Assembly: GCA_021769135.1 (NCBI GenBank)
Contig: JAETTM010000024.1
Location: 1-53,984, forward strand
Length of the DNA: 53,984 nucleotides
From: Lachnospiraceae bacterium
GTDB taxonomy: Bacteria; Bacillota; Clostridia; Lachnospirales; Lachnospiraceae
Direction: 5' to 3'
The notes under the pieces are model-generated. The model was not told the DNA's origin and searched no databases. It was given only the letters and a program-made list of their open reading frames with translations. Positions 1 to 7,764 of the stretch are shown here, piece after piece. Position 1 is the stretch's first letter; each line of letters opens with the position of its first letter. The translations under genes and the position numbers were made by a program.

Positions 1-162
1 GGCGGCGGCAAGATGCAGTCCGGCGTGCTGGAAATGAGCAACGTGGATTTGTCCCAGGAATTTACGGAAATGATTACCACACAGAGAGGTTTCCAGGCAA
101 ACAGCCGTATTATTACGGTTTCCGACACGATGCTGGAGGAATTGACAAACCTGAAACGTTAG
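1..162 (+). CDS. flgE: flagellar hook protein FlgE, C-terminal end (5' truncated by window)
   Basis: The frame is open from base 1 to a TAG at 160-162 and encodes the last 53 residues of a flagellar rod/hook-family protein. The segment contains the C-terminal basal-body/hook signature of this family ([20 protein letters not shown], then [17 protein letters not shown]). FlgE polymerises outside the cell into the hook, the universal joint between rod and filament. The identification as FlgE rather than FlgG or FlgF rests on the next gene being flbD, which follows flgE in Gram-positive flagellar operons. The family call is firm; the paralogue call is inferred from context. The N-terminus lies outside the window. 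Confidence 0.85.
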   Translation, partial: GGGKMQSGVLEMSNVDLSQEFTEMITTQRGFQANSRIITVSDTMLEELTNLKR

Positions 163-199
163 TAATATAATGTAAAAGGTAAACGTGAAAGGAATACAA

Positions 200-235
200 T
201 TGAATGGGGAACTGGCGAAAAGGTTTCCCATTCAA
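200..235 (+). repeat. intergenic hairpin between flgE and flbD
   Basis: Bases 200-212 and 223-235 are inverted repeats forming a 13-bp stem with one G-U pair and a 10-base loop. No T-run follows, so this is unlikely to be a simple terminator. It may be an mRNA processing or stability element in a 203-base gap that is long for this operon. A smaller stem (AAGCAC...GTGCTT, about 297-318) follows in the same gap. Confidence 0.5.
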
Positions 236-365
236 CTTGTTACGATAAGCTGGCTCGCGGAGCGTGGCGGCGTTCGTTACATAGGAAGAATGGGAAAAGC
301 ACGCTTTATCGAGTGCTTGTGCTGATGCCTGAATATACGGGTGAATGGCAGCATGGAGGGGTAAA

Positions 366-551
366 ATGATTGAGGTAACAAAGATTAACGGGGTAAAGGT
401 ACTTATTAACCCGGACTTAATGGAATTGGTGGAGGAAACTCCTGACACGGTCATCTCATTCACTACTGGGCGCAAAATAATTGTAAAAGAAAGTAGACAA
501 GAAGTGAAAAATCTAGTAAAATCGTATAGAAAGGATATTTTTGCGGATTGA
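366..551 (+). CDS. flbD: flagellar FlbD-family protein
   Basis: This small protein of about 61 residues begins MIEVTKINGVKVLINPDLME and carries the FlbD-family pattern (conserved GxxxxINPDLIE, then TPDT, then TGRKIIVKE). FlbD proteins sit between flgE and motA in Firmicute flagellar operons; their biochemical role is not settled. An ATG start at 345 is possible, but the ATG at 366 is preferred: GGAGGG at 355-360 lies 5 bases upstream and the family normally begins MI(E/K)VTK. The product is cytoplasmic with no signal peptide. The downstream gap to motA is 23 bases, so the genes are co-transcribed. Confidence 0.85.
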   Translation: MIEVTKINGVKVLINPDLMELVEETPDTVISFTTGRKIIVKESRQEVKNLVKSYRKDIFAD

Positions 552-574
552 CGCAGAAATGTGGGTGAAGATTC

Positions 575-1372
575 GTGGATATAGCATCAGTTTTAGGTTT
601 AGTGTTATGTTTTATCATAGTTATGTTTGGTATTATTTCCAGCGGCGGTATTTCAGCTATTGGTAACTTTGTGGACCCTGCCTCAATTTTTATAACTTTG
701 GGAGGTTCCTTCTTTTGTGTTATGGCATCCTACTCTATGCGGGATTTGATAGCGGGTTTTAAAAGCTTCGGGCTGATTTTTAAGACTCCGGAAATAGATA
801 CGCCGCAAATGATTACGAAGGTTATCGAATTATCCAATGTGGCCCGTAAGGAAGGGCTTCTTTCCCTGGAGGAAGCGGCGGCGGATTTGGATGACGATTT
901 TTTGAAAAAGGGTATTTTGCTTATTGTTGACGGTACGGATCCGGAATTGGTACGCGCCATTATGGAGACGGAACTGATTAGCATTGAAGGGCGGCATAAG
1001 GCAAAAGTAGGATTCTGGGACAATTTAGGGGCCATGGGGCCTGCCTGGGGTATGATTGGTACGCTGGTCGGCTTGGTAAACATGCTTCAGAACATGAGCG
1101 ACCCTTCCGCTATTGGGCCGAATATGGCGACGGCTTTGCTTACCACTTTGTACGGTTCCCTTTTGGCTAACTGGATATGTGCGCCGGTGGCCAGCAAGTT
1201 AAAAGAAAATAACGGAGCGGAAATCATGGTGAAGGAAATCATGATAGAAGGCCTCCTTTCCATACAGGCGGGGGAAAATCCCCGGGTAATAGAAGAAAAA
1301 CTGAAATCGTTCTTAGCGCCGAGCGAAAGGGATTTGGGCGTCGGCAATGACGGAGGTGAAATGGATGGCTAG
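575..1372 (+). CDS. motA: flagellar motor stator protein MotA
   Basis: This 265-residue protein has four predicted membrane segments: two near the N-terminus (about 4-24 and 33-52) and two around 150-205, flanking a large cytoplasmic loop. That is the MotA/TolQ/ExbB topology. MotA forms the ion channel with MotB, and its cytoplasmic loop pushes on FliG to rotate the motor. The segment GxxWGMIGTLVGLVNML at about 155-173 matches the family's third helix with its conserved proline/glycine context. The start is GTG, preceded by a weak GTGAAG-like ribosome site. The 3' end overlaps motB by 8 bases, which indicates translational coupling. Length is normal for the family. Confidence 0.95.
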   Translation: MDIASVLGLVLCFIIVMFGIISSGGISAIGNFVDPASIFITLGGSFFCVMASYSMRDLIAGFKSFGLIFKTPEIDTPQMITKVIELSNVARKEGLLSLEEAAADLDDDFLKKGILLIVDGTDPELVRAIMETELISIEGRHKAKVGFWDNLGAMGPAWGMIGTLVGLVNMLQNMSDPSAIGPNMATALLTTLYGSLLANWICAPVASKLKENNGAEIMVKEIMIEGLLSIQAGENPRVIEEKLKSFLAPSERDLGVGNDGGEMDG

Positions 1373-2174
1373 AAAGAAGAAGGAAGATCCTCCAAAGCCA
1401 GCGGCAGCGTGGATGAATACCTTCGCCGACTTGATGAACCTTCTGCTATGCTTTTTCGTTTTGCTGTTTTCCATGTCAACGGTAGATGCTCAGAAATTCG
1501 AACAGGTAGCGGCATCCTTTGCCCAGAGCTTCAGCATATTTAAGGCGGGGGCTACGGCAATCGGCGATGGGATTCTGATTAGCAACGGGGTAAGCCAGCT
1601 GAATGAACTGGACGATTATATCAGCAGCATGGGTAAATCCCAAGAGGGAGAGGAAGATGTACCTGAGGATTTGAAGACGGCTGAGGAACAGGTTGAGCAG
1701 GCTAAGCTGGAAGCGTCAGAGGAACTGGCGGAAAAAGTAGAAGAGTCTGTTAAGGAAGAGCAGCTGGAAGGAATTATTGATATAGATATTACATCCCAGT
1801 ATGTGCAGCTGACGCTGCAGGGCTCTTTGTTATTCGATTCAGGAAGCGTCGTTTTGAAGGATGAATCATTGCCGGTCTTGGATAAAATCGGCATCATGTT
1901 GGAACGATATTCAGAAAGTACGATTGAGATAGAAGGACATACGGATAATGTACCCATGTCGGGTTCCAAGTATTCTAATAACGATGAGCTTAGCGGAGGA
2001 CGCTCCCTTTCAGTGTTTAATTATTTAATGGAAGTAACCAATTTAGACCCGGCCATGGTAAAGCATTCCGGGCGAGGGGAATATATGCCGATTGCAGATA
2101 ATTCCACGCCGGAAGGCAGGGCGATGAACAGAAGGGTAGAGATTCGTATTTTTAATTCGTTGAGTTCCTATTAA
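1365..2174 (+). CDS. motB: flagellar motor stator protein MotB
   Basis: This stator protein of about 269 residues has one N-terminal membrane helix and a C-terminal OmpA-like peptidoglycan-binding domain. The helix contains the ion-binding Asp (about residue 22, in NTFADLMNLLLCFF). The OmpA domain carries IEGHTDNVPM and the NxxLSxxRxxSV pattern, and anchors the stator to the wall while MotA/MotB conduct H+ or Na+. The ATG at 1365 is chosen over 1347 because GGAGGTG at 1352-1358 is 6 bases upstream. An acidic Glu-rich linker (about residues 90-140) separates membrane helix and OmpA domain. Ion specificity cannot be read safely. Confidence 0.95.
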   Translation: MARKKKEDPPKPAAAWMNTFADLMNLLLCFFVLLFSMSTVDAQKFEQVAASFAQSFSIFKAGATAIGDGILISNGVSQLNELDDYISSMGKSQEGEEDVPEDLKTAEEQVEQAKLEASEELAEKVEESVKEEQLEGIIDIDITSQYVQLTLQGSLLFDSGSVVLKDESLPVLDKIGIMLERYSESTIEIEGHTDNVPMSGSKYSNNDELSGGRSLSVFNYLMEVTNLDPAMVKHSGRGEYMPIADNSTPEGRAMNRRVEIRIFNSLSSY

Positions 2175-2195
2175 AAGAGAGGGAGGATATTTCAA

Positions 2196-2717
2196 ATGAA
2201 AAAAAACCTATTGTCTATATTGATACTTGCATTGCTGATTGTAAATATCGTATTGACATCCATTATGATGTTCAGCGTAGTCGGCGCATCAAAGAAAACG
2301 ACGCAGCTTGTAACGGATATCGCGTCAGTGCTTAAGCTGGAGCTGAGAGGCGGAGACGGAGCGGTTATCCAGCAGGTGCCTATGGATCAGACAGAAGTGT
2401 ATGATATTCCGGAAATGACCATCAGCCTGCAGAAAAGCGATGACGGAACGGAGCATTGGTGTCTGCTTTCGGTAGCGCTTTCCATGAATACGAAGGATAA
2501 GGGCTATAAGTCTTATGGTTCCGCAGAAAATATGGAGGCCAGGAAATCGTTGATAACAGAGGCAATCTTCGATGTTATCGGCAGTTATAAAATGGAAGAC
2601 TTAAAGGGTGGAAATGGCGAGGAAGAAGCGAAAGCTGAGATATTGAGACGCGTCCAGTCCATGTATGATTCCCAGTTTATATACAAGGTTTCCTTTAGTG
2701 ACATTAAATACCAATAA
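2196..2717 (+). CDS. fliL: flagellar basal body-associated protein FliL
   Basis: This 173-residue protein has an N-terminal membrane anchor (about residues 5-28), followed by an extracytoplasmic domain typical of FliL. FliL surrounds or supports the MotAB stator and affects torque. Sequence identity within FliL is low, so the call rests on size, single-helix topology and position directly between motB and fliM, its canonical place. The ribosome site (GAGGGAGGA) lies about 9 bases before the ATG. No cysteine lipobox is visible, so the protein is a membrane-tethered rather than lipid-anchored form. Confidence 0.85.
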   Translation: MKKNLLSILILALLIVNIVLTSIMMFSVVGASKKTTQLVTDIASVLKLELRGGDGAVIQQVPMDQTEVYDIPEMTISLQKSDDGTEHWCLLSVALSMNTKDKGYKSYGSAENMEARKSLITEAIFDVIGSYKMEDLKGGNGEEEAKAEILRRVQSMYDSQFIYKVSFSDIKYQ

Positions 2718-2753
2718 TCTCCTTAAAAGGCGATAAGGCAGGAGGTGACTTGA

Positions 2754-3734
2754 GTGGGTGAGGTACTGTCACAAAGTGAAATAGACAGCCTGCTCGCGCA
2801 GCTAAGTGCAGGCGAGCTGGAAGTGGATGAGACACCAGATAGCAAAGAAAAACAGGTCAAAAATTATGATTTTAAACGTCCTGCAAAGTTTTCAAAAGAA
2901 CATCTGCGTACGCTTGAAATTATATATGAACATTATGGCAGGCTGGTTTCCACTAATCTGGCAGTTTATCTGAGAAAAAATATACAGATTAGCGTGGCGA
3001 GTTCTGAAACATTTACTTTTTCGGAATTTTCCAATGCGTTGTCTAACCCGGTAATTTTGGGGATTATAAATTTTAATCCGCTGCCTGGAAATATTATCAT
3101 TGATTTGTCCTGCAATCTGGGCTTTGCGATGATAGACAGGATGCTTGGCGGACAGGGAACTCCTTTGGAGAAGAACAGGGAGTTTTCGGAAATAGAAATG
3201 TCCATTATAGAGAAGCTGATGGTCATCTGTATGCAGATGATGAGGGAACCATGGAAAACGGTGGTTGACATTTCACCTGTTATGGAAAGGATAGAAACCA
3301 ATTCCCAGTTTGCACAGATGATTGCCCCCAGCGATATGGTGGCGATTGTTACCTTGAATATTAAGATAGGTGACGTGGAAGGTCTTATGAATATATGTCT
3401 TCCCTTCTTTACTTTGGAAGATATTATAGATAAGTTGAATACGAAATTCTGGTATTCGACAATGCAGGAAAAGAACACGGAAGATTATGAGATTTATATT
3501 GAATCGCTGATTCGAAGGGTTAATATTCCTGTAAAAGCAGTGTTGGGGAAGAGCAAGATTTTGGTAAATGATTTTGTCAATCTGCAGCCGGGTGATATCA
3601 TACGGCTGGACAAAAATGTAGACAGCGAACTGAACATTTATGTCGGAAATTTAAAGAAATTCACCGCGTTACCGGGTTCGAGCAAAGATAAATATGCTGT
3701 TAGGGTCACTTCGGTAATAAGAGAGGGGGAGTAG
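2754..3734 (+). CDS. fliM: flagellar motor switch protein FliM
   Basis: This 326-residue protein has the three FliM parts: an N-terminal CheY-P-binding peptide (LSQSEIDSLLAQL, about residues 5-17), a central CheC-like domain without the phosphatase Glu/Asn pairs, and a C-terminal SpoA/FliN-like domain (about 255-325) that forms the C-ring base. The start is GTG, with a strong GGAGGTGA site at 2741-2748. FliM receives CheY-P and switches rotor direction or speed. It lies 4 bases upstream of fliY, the usual partner in Gram-positive C-rings. Confidence 0.96.
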   Translation: MGEVLSQSEIDSLLAQLSAGELEVDETPDSKEKQVKNYDFKRPAKFSKEHLRTLEIIYEHYGRLVSTNLAVYLRKNIQISVASSETFTFSEFSNALSNPVILGIINFNPLPGNIIIDLSCNLGFAMIDRMLGGQGTPLEKNREFSEIEMSIIEKLMVICMQMMREPWKTVVDISPVMERIETNSQFAQMIAPSDMVAIVTLNIKIGDVEGLMNICLPFFTLEDIIDKLNTKFWYSTMQEKNTEDYEIYIESLIRRVNIPVKAVLGKSKILVNDFVNLQPGDIIRLDKNVDSELNIYVGNLKKFTALPGSSKDKYAVRVTSVIREGE

Positions 3735-3738
3735 GATA

Positions 3739-5040
3739 ATGGACGGAATGTTATCACAAGATGAAATAAATGCGCTATTGAACGGAATGGATTTATCCGA
3801 TGAGGGTGGCGATGATATGGACTTATCCTCTGACAGCGAAACGGAAGAGATAGACCAAAGTCTCCTTTCCGATGTGGAGAAGGATGCCATCGGGGAGGTT
3901 GCCAATATAAGCATGGGCTCTTCGGCGACGACCCTGTTTTCCCTTGTTAACCAGAAGGTTAATATCACAACGCCCACAGTCAACCTGACAAATTGGAAGG
4001 ATATTATGAATTCCTATGAAAGGCCCTGCGTATTTATCCAGATTAAGTATACTGCAGGCCTGGAAGGTTCAAATATACTGGTTTTAAAGGAACATGACGT
4101 AAAGATAATTACCGACCTTATGATGGGAGGGGATGGCACTAATACTGAGGGGGAAGTTACAGAACTCCATTTGAGCGCTATTTCAGAAGCGATGAATCAG
4201 ATGATGGGCTCTGCGGCCACATCCTTATCTACAATGCTAGGCAAAATGATAGATATCAGCCCCCCAGATGCCAGCCTGATCGATTTGAACGATTTTGAGT
4301 CAGGCGAGGATATTGCTTCTTTTTTGAAAGGGACTTTTGTAAAGATATCTTTCCGGATGCAGATTGGCGATTTGGTAGACAGTTCCATTATGCAGATATA
4401 TCCCCTTGATTTTGCCAAAGGCTTGTATGATGCGTTTATGAATAACCAGTTGGGGATTGGATCGTTGAATGCGTCAGCCAGCCAGCCCGAATCGGCTCCG
4501 GCTCCGGCACCGGCACAGAATGTTCCTCCTGTTCAGGAACAGCCTACGATGCAGCAGGCGGCCCCCCAGCAGATGGATATGAGTCAGATGGGCATGGGGG
4601 CGATGCCCCAGATGGGAATGCCTCAAATGGGAATGCCCCAGATGGGGATGCCTCAGATGGGGATGCCTCAAATGGGAATGCCCCAGATGGGGATGCAGCA
4701 AATGGGAATGCCTCAGATGGGGATGCCCCAAATGAATATGCAGAATATGAATATCCAGCCTGCGCAGTTCCAGAACTTTTCGGCGGATTACAGCGGGATA
4801 CAAAGCAGCGAAAACATCGGCCTTATTATGGATGTTCCGCTGGAGGTAACCGTTGAACTGGGCAGGACGAGCAAATCGATTGCCGAGATTTTGGATTTTG
4901 CTCCGGGTACGATTATAGAATTGGATAAGATTGCCGGCGAGCCGATAGATGTTCTTGTGAATGGTAAATTTGTAGCCAAAGGTGAAGTCGTTGTTATTGA
5001 AGAAAGTTTCGGTATCCGTGTAACTGAAATAATCAAATAA
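3739..5040 (+). CDS. fliY: flagellar motor switch phosphatase FliY (CheC-FliN type)
   Basis: This 433-residue protein has an N-terminal CheY-P-binding peptide (MLSQDEINALLNGM), a CheC-like domain (about 40-245), a long Met/Pro/Gly/Gln linker (about 284-335) and a C-terminal SpoA/FliN domain (about 355-430). Both CheC phosphatase motifs look intact (IGEVANISMG near 50 and ISEAMNQMMG near 150, each with Glu and Asn three apart), so CheY-P hydrolysis at the switch is expected, as in Bacillus FliY. The linker is an unusual run of MGMPQ units. The downstream neighbour cheY encodes the likely substrate. FliY replaces a separate FliN here. Confidence 0.95.
   Translation: MDGMLSQDEINALLNGMDLSDEGGDDMDLSSDSETEEIDQSLLSDVEKDAIGEVANISMGSSATTLFSLVNQKVNITTPTVNLTNWKDIMNSYERPCVFIQIKYTAGLEGSNILVLKEHDVKIITDLMMGGDGTNTEGEVTELHLSAISEAMNQMMGSAATSLSTMLGKMIDISPPDASLIDLNDFESGEDIASFLKGTFVKISFRMQIGDLVDSSIMQIYPLDFAKGLYDAFMNNQLGIGSLNASASQPESAPAPAPAQNVPPVQEQPTMQQAAPQQMDMSQMGMGAMPQMGMPQMGMPQMGMPQMGMPQMGMPQMGMQQMGMPQMGMPQMNMQNMNIQPAQFQNFSADYSGIQSSENIGLIMDVPLEVTVELGRTSKSIAEILDFAPGTIIELDKIAGEPIDVLVNGKFVAKGEVVVIEESFGIRVTEIIK
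4588..4740 (+). repeat. MGMPQ-coding tandem repeats in fliY
   Basis: About ten near-identical 15-base units encode Met-Gly-Met-Pro-Gln between the CheC-like and FliN domains of FliY. The units differ mainly at synonymous positions (cct/ccc, cag/caa, gga/ggg), so copy number may vary by slippage or unequal recombination without shifting the frame. The antisense strand is open here only because of the repeat composition. Confidence 0.9.
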
Positions 5041-5063
5041 GAGAAGAAATAGGAGAAAGAAAA

Positions 5064-5426
5064 ATGGCAAAAAATATTTTAATTTGCGATGATGCAGCAT
5101 TTATGCGAATGATGATTAAGGACATCCTTACGAAAAACGGGTATAATGTTGCCGGCGAGGCGGAGAACGGAGCAAGGGCAGTGGAAAAATATAACGAACT
5201 GCATCCGGATCTTGTACTTATGGATATTACGATGCCCGAGATGGATGGAATCCAGGCTTTGAAGAAGATTAAAGAAGGAGACCCTTCCGCAATGGTCATT
5301 ATGTGTTCCGCCATGGGCCAGCAGGCCATGGTTATCGAGGCGATTCAGTCGGGTGCAAAGGACTTCATTGTTAAGCCTTTCCAGGCTGACCGCGTTTTGG
5401 AAGCGGTGAAGAAGGTAGTCGGATAA
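5064..5426 (+). CDS. cheY: chemotaxis response regulator CheY
   Basis: This is a single 120-residue receiver domain with all key residues: the acidic pair D9/D10, phospho-acceptor D54 (LVLMDITMPEMDG), a conserved Ser in the MCSAMG segment and K104 in FIVKPF. There is no output domain. Phosphorylated CheY binds the N-terminal peptides of FliM and FliY to control motor behaviour. Its position directly after fliY is the standard Gram-positive arrangement. A clear ribosome site (AGGAGAAAG) precedes the ATG. Confidence 0.97.
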   Translation: MAKNILICDDAAFMRMMIKDILTKNGYNVAGEAENGARAVEKYNELHPDLVLMDITMPEMDGIQALKKIKEGDPSAMVIMCSAMGQQAMVIEAIQSGAKDFIVKPFQADRVLEAVKKVVG

Positions 5427-5427
5427 T

Positions 5428-5802
5428 ATGCTGCTTGCCGTATCCAATAGTATGAATTCGTTTTTGCAGTTTTGCACGGTGCTCTTCCTATTTATCCTCG
5501 TATTGTTCATTACATGGGCGGCAACCAGATGGATTGCGAATTTCCAGCATGGAAGGGCAGCCGGGGCGAATATAGAAGTGGTGGAGACATACCGTTTGAC
5601 TGTGAATAAGTATATTCAAATAATAAGGACCGGAGAGAAATATCTTGCGGTAGCCATATGTAAGGATACAGTGACAATGCTTACGGAAGTTCCCGCTGAA
5701 CAGATTCATTTGCCGGACAGACCGGTGGAGTCTATGCCCGATTTTAAAAAGATTTTCGAAAAAGCTAAAAGGATGGACAAAAACCAAGAACATGAAGAAT
5801 AG
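5428..5802 (+). CDS. fliO: flagellar export protein FliO (FliZ-like)
   Basis: This 124-residue protein has one N-terminal membrane helix (about residues 11-32) and a cytoplasmic domain with the FliO-like segment VVETYRLTVNKYIQIIRTGEKYLAVAI-type core, here beginning at about residue 50. FliO helps FliP assemble into the export gate. The call depends partly on its place immediately before fliP. The ATG at 5428 starts one base after the cheY stop codon; the ATG at 5449 is an alternative start. Confidence 0.85.
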   Translation: MLLAVSNSMNSFLQFCTVLFLFILVLFITWAATRWIANFQHGRAAGANIEVVETYRLTVNKYIQIIRTGEKYLAVAICKDTVTMLTEVPAEQIHLPDRPVESMPDFKKIFEKAKRMDKNQEHEE

Positions 5803-5811
5803 GCAAGAGAT

Positions 5812-6681
5812 ATGAAAAAGTATTTTTCCGGAAAAAAAGTGATGAGGATGATATGCCTGCTGTTTTCGGTAGGCATATTGTTGTATATGTACTGTCCTGT
5901 ACCCGTTTTAGCTTCGGAGAGCGAAACTCATCTGACGGGAACGACGGATGAAAGGACAAACAGGCGTGAACCGGGGGAATCGGAATCGCAGGAAGAATTA
6001 CAGGAACTGAATATAGGGAACACTTTTACAATAACGTATAATGATGGGAATGGGCAGTTAAACGGTTCGCTGAGGATTTTGATTACATTGACGCTGATTG
6101 CTTTGGCGCCGATTTTGATTCTTATGCTCACATCGTTTACCAGAATAATTATTGTGCTGCATTTTACCAGGGCGGCTTTAAATACCCAAACAGCACCTCC
6201 TAATCAGGTACTGATTGGGTTAGCTTTGTTTTTAACCTTTTTCATTATGCAGCCAACTTTCCAGGCGGTATACGACAATGCGGTCGTTCCCTTCGAGGCG
6301 GGGGAACTGAACCAGCAGGAGGCGCTGGAGGAAGGGCTTAAGCCTTTCCGGCAGTTTATGTATGGACAGACTCAGGAGAGGGATGTGCGCCTGTTTCTGG
6401 AAATCAGCGATACGGAGTGGAACGGCGATTTGGATGGCATACCCACCAGCGTGTTGATTCCCAGCTTTATTATCAGCGAATTGAGGAAAGCGTTTATTAT
6501 CGGGTTTTATATTTATATTCCGTTTATCGTAATCGATATGGTGGTTGCTTCTACTTTGATGAGCATGGGTATGATGATGCTCCCGCCCACGACCATTTCC
6601 ATGCCTTTTAAAATACTGTTGTTTGTGCTGGCGGATGGATGGAACCTGATTATCGGAAGCGTTGTGAAAACATTTTATTAG
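5812..6681 (+). CDS. fliP: flagellar type III export gate protein FliP
   Basis: This 289-residue protein has a cleavable signal peptide (basic start, hydrophobic core to about residue 35, then ASESE) and four membrane helices typical of FliP. Diagnostic segments are RIIIVLHFTRAALNTQTAPP (about 105-124), PNQVLIGLALFLTFFIMQP and the C-terminal MGMMMLPPTTISMPFKILLF. FliP, FliQ and FliR form the helical export channel at the base of the flagellum. An acidic hydrophilic spacer (about residues 36-75) follows the signal peptide and is longer than in short FliPs. Operon order fliO-fliP-fliQ-fliR is intact. Confidence 0.97.
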   Translation: MKKYFSGKKVMRMICLLFSVGILLYMYCPVPVLASESETHLTGTTDERTNRREPGESESQEELQELNIGNTFTITYNDGNGQLNGSLRILITLTLIALAPILILMLTSFTRIIIVLHFTRAALNTQTAPPNQVLIGLALFLTFFIMQPTFQAVYDNAVVPFEAGELNQQEALEEGLKPFRQFMYGQTQERDVRLFLEISDTEWNGDLDGIPTSVLIPSFIISELRKAFIIGFYIYIPFIVIDMVVASTLMSMGMMMLPPTTISMPFKILLFVLADGWNLIIGSVVKTFY

Positions 6682-6699
6682 TAAGGAGAATAGCAGGAT

Positions 6700-6969
6700 A
6701 TGACAATTGATGATGTGACTGCGGTCGCAGGGGAGGCCCTTTATTTAATTATCAAAACATCGGCTCCAGTGTTGCTTGTATCCCTGGTAGTCGGTCTGAT
6801 TATCAGTATTTTCCAGACGGTTACTTCGATTCAGGAGCAGACGCTGACTTTTGTGCCTAAAATAATCTGCGTCTTTTTATCCCTGATACTTTTGGGGCAT
6901 TGGATGATGAATGGGATGACGGAGTTTATGACAAGGCTCTGGTCTGATTTCAGTATATATATAAGGTAG
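6700..6969 (+). CDS. fliQ: flagellar type III export gate protein FliQ
   Basis: This 89-residue protein has two membrane helices and the FliQ signature VVGLIISIFQTVTSIQEQTL at about residues 28-47, followed by FVPKIICVFLSLILLG. FliQ is a minor subunit of the FliPQR export pore. Length matches the family exactly. The gene lies 18 bases after fliP and 12 bases before fliR. Confidence 0.97.
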   Translation: MTIDDVTAVAGEALYLIIKTSAPVLLVSLVVGLIISIFQTVTSIQEQTLTFVPKIICVFLSLILLGHWMMNGMTEFMTRLWSDFSIYIR

Positions 6970-6981
6970 GGCGGACAGCCA

Positions 6982-7764
6982 ATGATTGACAGTACTATTA
7001 CGTATGCGGAGCTTGAATATTTTTTGCTGATATTTACAAGGGTCACCTGTTTTATTTTTATCGCTCCCTTTTTCGGAATGAATAATACGCCGAAAAGGGT
7101 GAAGATAGGGCTGGGGTTTTTTGTTTCGCTTATTTTGTTTAACAGCGTAAGGCCTTACGAAGCAATAGAATACGGAACGGTTCTGGAGTATACCATTATC
7201 GTCATGAAAGAGGCGGTGGCTGGTTTTATTATAGGGTTTGGGGCTACTTTGTGCAGTTCTATTGTAAATTTTGCAGGCCATGTTATCGATATGGAGGTTG
7301 GATTGTCCATGGTAACGCTTATGGATCCTACCACAAGGGAATCGTCCACTATTTCCGGAGTGTTTTATCAGTACATGGTGATGTTAATGCTGATTGTCAG
7401 CGGAATGCACGAATATCTTTTGAAAGCCCTGGCGGAAACTTTTATCCTGATACCGGTAAACGGGGCTGTTTTCCATATGGATTCCCTGATGAATTCCATG
7501 GTACGCTTCCTTAGCGAGTATATTATTATCGGATTCCGCATCTGCCTTCCGGTATTTGCCACCATGATATTGTTGAATGCGGTTTTGGGCATTCTGGCTA
7601 AAGTCGCCCCCCAGATGAATATGTTTGCGGTAGGTATCCAGCTGAAAGTGCTTACCGGGCTGACCATTTTGTTTTTTACCGTAGGGATGCTGCCTGGGGC
7701 CAGCGATTTTATTTTTACACAGATGAAGAAAATTGTGGTATCATTTGTGGAAGGAATGATGTAA
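6982..7764 (+). CDS. fliR: flagellar type III export gate protein FliR
   Basis: This 260-residue multi-pass membrane protein has the FliR features: the first helix ending RVTCFIFIAPFFGMNNTPKR, the GFGATLCSSIVNFAGHVID segment (about 90-108), then VAPQMNMFAVGIQLKVLTGL (about 208-227). FliR completes the FliPQR gate and contacts FlhB. Its TAA stop codon overlaps the flhB ATG by one base (TAATG), indicating coupled translation. Confidence 0.96.
   Translation: MIDSTITYAELEYFLLIFTRVTCFIFIAPFFGMNNTPKRVKIGLGFFVSLILFNSVRPYEAIEYGTVLEYTIIVMKEAVAGFIIGFGATLCSSIVNFAGHVIDMEVGLSMVTLMDPTTRESSTISGVFYQYMVMLMLIVSGMHEYLLKALAETFILIPVNGAVFHMDSLMNSMVRFLSEYIIIGFRICLPVFATMILLNAVLGILAKVAPQMNMFAVGIQLKVLTGLTILFFTVGMLPGASDFIFTQMKKIVVSFVEGMM

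Noticed and set aside
2700-2740. Sigma-28 promoter before fliM (GGCGATAA)
   Set aside because: The spacing to the nearest TAAA is 20 bases rather than about 15, and the site lies inside an operon.
4588-4740. CRISPR-like direct repeats
   Set aside because: Units are 15 bases, in frame, contiguous and without spacers; they encode protein. No CRISPR array or cas gene was seen anywhere in the window.
4474-5100. His/Leu-rich antisense ORF opposite fliY
   Set aside because: A by-product of the MGMPQ repeats.
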